Source: Gammaproteobacteria bacterium
Lineage (GTDB): Bacteria; Pseudomonadota; Gammaproteobacteria; QNFN01
Length of the DNA stretch: 7,913 bases
Direction of reading: 5' to 3'
NCBI GenBank assembly: GCA_003645555.1
Contig: QNFN01000072.1
Span: 1 to 7,913, forward strand
This document shows positions 4,808-7,913 of this stretch, one piece after another; position 1 is the first letter of the stretch; each line of letters begins with the position of its first letter. The notes under the pieces are model-generated. The model was given only the letters and a program-made list of their open reading frames with translations. It made no database searches and was not told the origin of the DNA. The position numbers were made by a program, and so were the translations under genes.

Positions 4808-4908
4808 CCCTGAAAATTCATTCTGAATCAGGGCGTTGGGCGATGCCATAGCATTCGTTCACGCCCTGATCTTCGTTCACCGGGCAGCTCTCTGCCCGGC
4901 CAGGCCCT
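4808..4908 (+). promoter_or_regulatory. Structured 5' leader of lepA with competing hairpins
   Basis: Three mutually exclusive pairings are visible. CCCTGA (4808-4813) can pair with TCAGGG (4828-4833), stacked on TTCA (4817-4820) with TGAA (4824-4827). ATCAGGGCGT (4827-4836) pairs perfectly with ACGCCCTGAT (4861-4870). AGGGC (4830-4834) can also pair with GCCCT (4904-4908), directly before the lepA ATG. A separate hairpin at 4880-4899 follows. TTCGTTCAC is repeated at 4854-4862 and 4872-4880. A start-Pro-stop mini-frame (ATG CCA TAG) lies at 4843-4851. I do not recognise a known riboswitch or leader family here. Function is inferred from structure only. Confidence 0.45.
4880..4899 (+). repeat. 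Perfect 8-bp hairpin just upstream of the lepA start codon
   Basis: CCGGGCAG (4880-4887), loop CTCT, and CTGCCCGG (4892-4899) form a perfect GC-rich stem. It ends nine bases before the lepA ATG. There is no T-run. The only Shine-Dalgarno-like bases between stem and start are AGG at 4902-4904, only four bases from the ATG. The hairpin may limit or position ribosome binding. Confidence 0.6.
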
Positions 4909-6708
<1,800 letters not shown>

Positions 6709-6739
6709 CGGTTTGAGGTAGCGAGGGAGAGAGACGACG

Positions 6740-7558
6740 ATGGATTTCAATTTTCCGCTGTTGCTGGTGATCGCCACCGCGCTGACGGGCAGCATCTGGT
6801 TGCTTGACGTGGTCTGGTGGCGGCCGTTGCGACGGGCCGCTATGGAGCCACTGCCGCGGGAGGAGGCCGAGGGTGGCGAGGAGGTGGCCTCCGCCGAGCG
6901 ACCCGAGCCGAAGGAACCGCTGGTCGTCGAGTACGCCAAGTCGTTCTTTCCAATCATCCTCGCGGTGTTGTTGCTGCGTTCGTTCGTGGTCGAGCCGTTC
7001 CGGATTCCTTCCGGCTCGATGCTGCCGACGCTGCTGGTCGGCGATTTCATCCTGGTCAACAAGTACGCCTACGGTATGCGCTTGCCGGTGCTCAACACCC
7101 GGGTGGTCGATATCGACAGCCCGCAGCGCGGGGACGTGGCGGTGTTCCGTTATCCCCGCGATCCCTCGATCGACTATATTAAGCGTGTCGTCGGCTTGCC
7201 GGGGGACCGTATCGGCTATTACGGTAAGCGCCTGCACGTTAACGGTGAGCCGGTGCCCCTGACCACAGATGGCAAGGATACAGAGGTGCGTTGCGGCCTG
7301 AACAATGCCCCTGCGGACCGGCTGCTGGAACAGCTTGACGCCACACGGCACGCGATCCTGATCTGTGGGCGCCAGGGATCGCCAGAAGGCGAGTACGTGG
7401 TCCCCGCGGGGCATTATTTCGTCATGGGCGACAACCGTGACAACAGCAACGACAGCCGCTACTGGGGTGCGGTGCCGGAAGAGAACCTGGTAGGAAAGGC
7501 CTTTATGATCTGGTTGAACGTCGGGGCATGGGGCCGCATTGGCAGCTGGATAGAATAA
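6740..7558 (+). CDS. lepB: Signal peptidase I (leader peptidase) LepB
   Basis: Inner-membrane serine protease (Ser/Lys dyad) that removes signal peptides from proteins exported by Sec and Tat, acting on the periplasmic side. The protein has 272 residues, shorter than E. coli LepB (324) and closer to the Pseudomonas length. Membrane segments lie at about 5-27 and 66-83, separated by an acidic cytoplasmic loop rich in Glu and Pro (35-60). Conserved boxes are RIPSGSMLPTLL with the nucleophile Ser93, the GDFILVNKYAYG segment, YIKRVVGLPGD with the general-base Lys148, and the GDNRDNSNDSR box at 230-240. Two cysteines (Cys185, Cys209) lie in the periplasmic beta domain between Lys148 and the last box and could form a disulfide, as is known in E. 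coli; this is inferred. The start is supported by the purine-rich AGGGAGAGAGA, whose AGGGAG core ends 10 bases before the ATG. It lies 31 bases after lepA and 16 before the DUF4845 gene, so one operon is likely. Confidence 0.98.
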   Translation: MDFNFPLLLVIATALTGSIWLLDVVWWRPLRRAAMEPLPREEAEGGEEVASAERPEPKEPLVVEYAKSFFPIILAVLLLRSFVVEPFRIPSGSMLPTLLVGDFILVNKYAYGMRLPVLNTRVVDIDSPQRGDVAVFRYPRDPSIDYIKRVVGLPGDRIGYYGKRLHVNGEPVPLTTDGKDTEVRCGLNNAPADRLLEQLDATRHAILICGRQGSPEGEYVVPAGHYFVMGDNRDNSNDSRYWGAVPEENLVGKAFMIWLNVGAWGRIGSWIE

Positions 7559-7574
7559 TTCGGGAGTGAGCACG

Positions 7575-7913
7575 ATGAGAGCAATCGGGACGATGCGGAA
7601 TCGGCAGCAGGGAATGACCTTCATCGGGTGGGTCATGGCGTTGATGATCTTGGGCTTCTTTGTGCTCATTGGTCTGAAGTTGACGCCGGTCTACCTGGAG
7701 TACTTCGCCGTACAGCGGCAGCTGACGTCGCTGGAAGAGGAGGCCGGCCTGGTAAAGAAGTCCGCGGGTCAGGTCAAGAGACTGCTGCTACGCCGTTTCT
7801 CGATTGACGATGTTGATAGCATCGCGCCCGGCCAGAGCAAGATTGCGAAAAAGGATCGCCACATCAAGATCCAGGTCACCTGGCAGGTGCGCACGCCGAT
7901 GATGGGTAACGTC
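7575..7913 (+). CDS. DUF4845 family small membrane protein, N-terminal part (runs off the window)
   Basis: The reading frame is open from ATG 7575 to the window end, giving 113 codons. GGGAG lies 8 bases before the ATG. Residues 1-12 are basic and polar (RNRQQ at 8-12), followed by one membrane helix at about 14-34. A soluble part likely outside the membrane follows, containing LKLTPVYLEYFAV (34-46) and later RRFSIDDVDSI. These blocks and the position after lepB (before rnc in relatives) fit the DUF4845 family, whose function is not known to me. The start of the helix, QQGMTFIG, resembles a type IV prepilin cleavage site (G followed by M-T-F-I), but the usual Glu at +5 is Gly18. The family's known length is a little over 110-120 residues, so probably only a few residues are cut off. 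An alternative in-frame ATG at 7593 is less well supported. Confidence 0.85.
   Translation, partial: MRAIGTMRNRQQGMTFIGWVMALMILGFFVLIGLKLTPVYLEYFAVQRQLTSLEEEAGLVKKSAGQVKRLLLRRFSIDDVDSIAPGQSKIAKKDRHIKIQVTWQVRTPMMGNV

Overview
The window is a conserved gammaproteobacterial chromosomal block rather than a mobile or accessory region. GC content is high and codon use looks even across all genes. The gene order is nadB (divergent), then rpoE-rseA-rseB-degP/mucD, a small glutaredoxin-like gene, then lepA-lepB and a DUF4845 gene. This is the arrangement known around algU-mucABD in Pseudomonas and in purple-sulfur or Chromatiales-like gammaproteobacteria. The protein sequences resemble Pseudomonas AlgU, MucA and MucD more than their E. 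coli counterparts. I place the organism as a GC-rich gammaproteobacterium, possibly Chromatiales-like, and cannot name the genus.

Layout: positions 1-555 (minus strand) hold the first 185 codons of L-aspartate oxidase. Positions 556-739 are a divergent control region with a GC-rich dyad and a sigma-E-type promoter (GAACTT, 16 bases, TCTAT). Positions 740-4788 are the envelope-stress cluster: the ECF sigma factor, its membrane anti-sigma factor, the periplasmic co-regulator RseB, the periplasmic protease/chaperone of the DegP/MucD type, and a glutaredoxin-fold protein that overlaps degP by one base. rseC (mucC), often found between rseB and degP, is absent; a 193-base non-coding spacer with inverted repeats lies there. 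Positions 4774-4908 carry a sigma-70-like promoter and a structured leader. Positions 4909-7913 hold the translation factor LepA (EF4), signal peptidase I and a truncated small membrane protein of the DUF4845 family.

How it fits together (known family biology plus inference): damaged envelope proteins lead to stepwise proteolysis of RseA, with RseB as the periplasmic brake. RpoE is then released and activates its own promoter, raising DegP/MucD, which refolds or degrades the damaged proteins. LepB and LepA serve protein export and translation under what appears to be separate control from the promoter inside the glutaredoxin-like gene.

I see no exotic new system. The less ordinary signals are RNA- or DNA-level: a 14-bp stem-loop inside the glutaredoxin-like gene, a lepA leader in which two CCCTGA copies compete for one TCAGGG, a strong hairpin ending nine bases before the lepA start codon, and the structured spacer in place of rseC.
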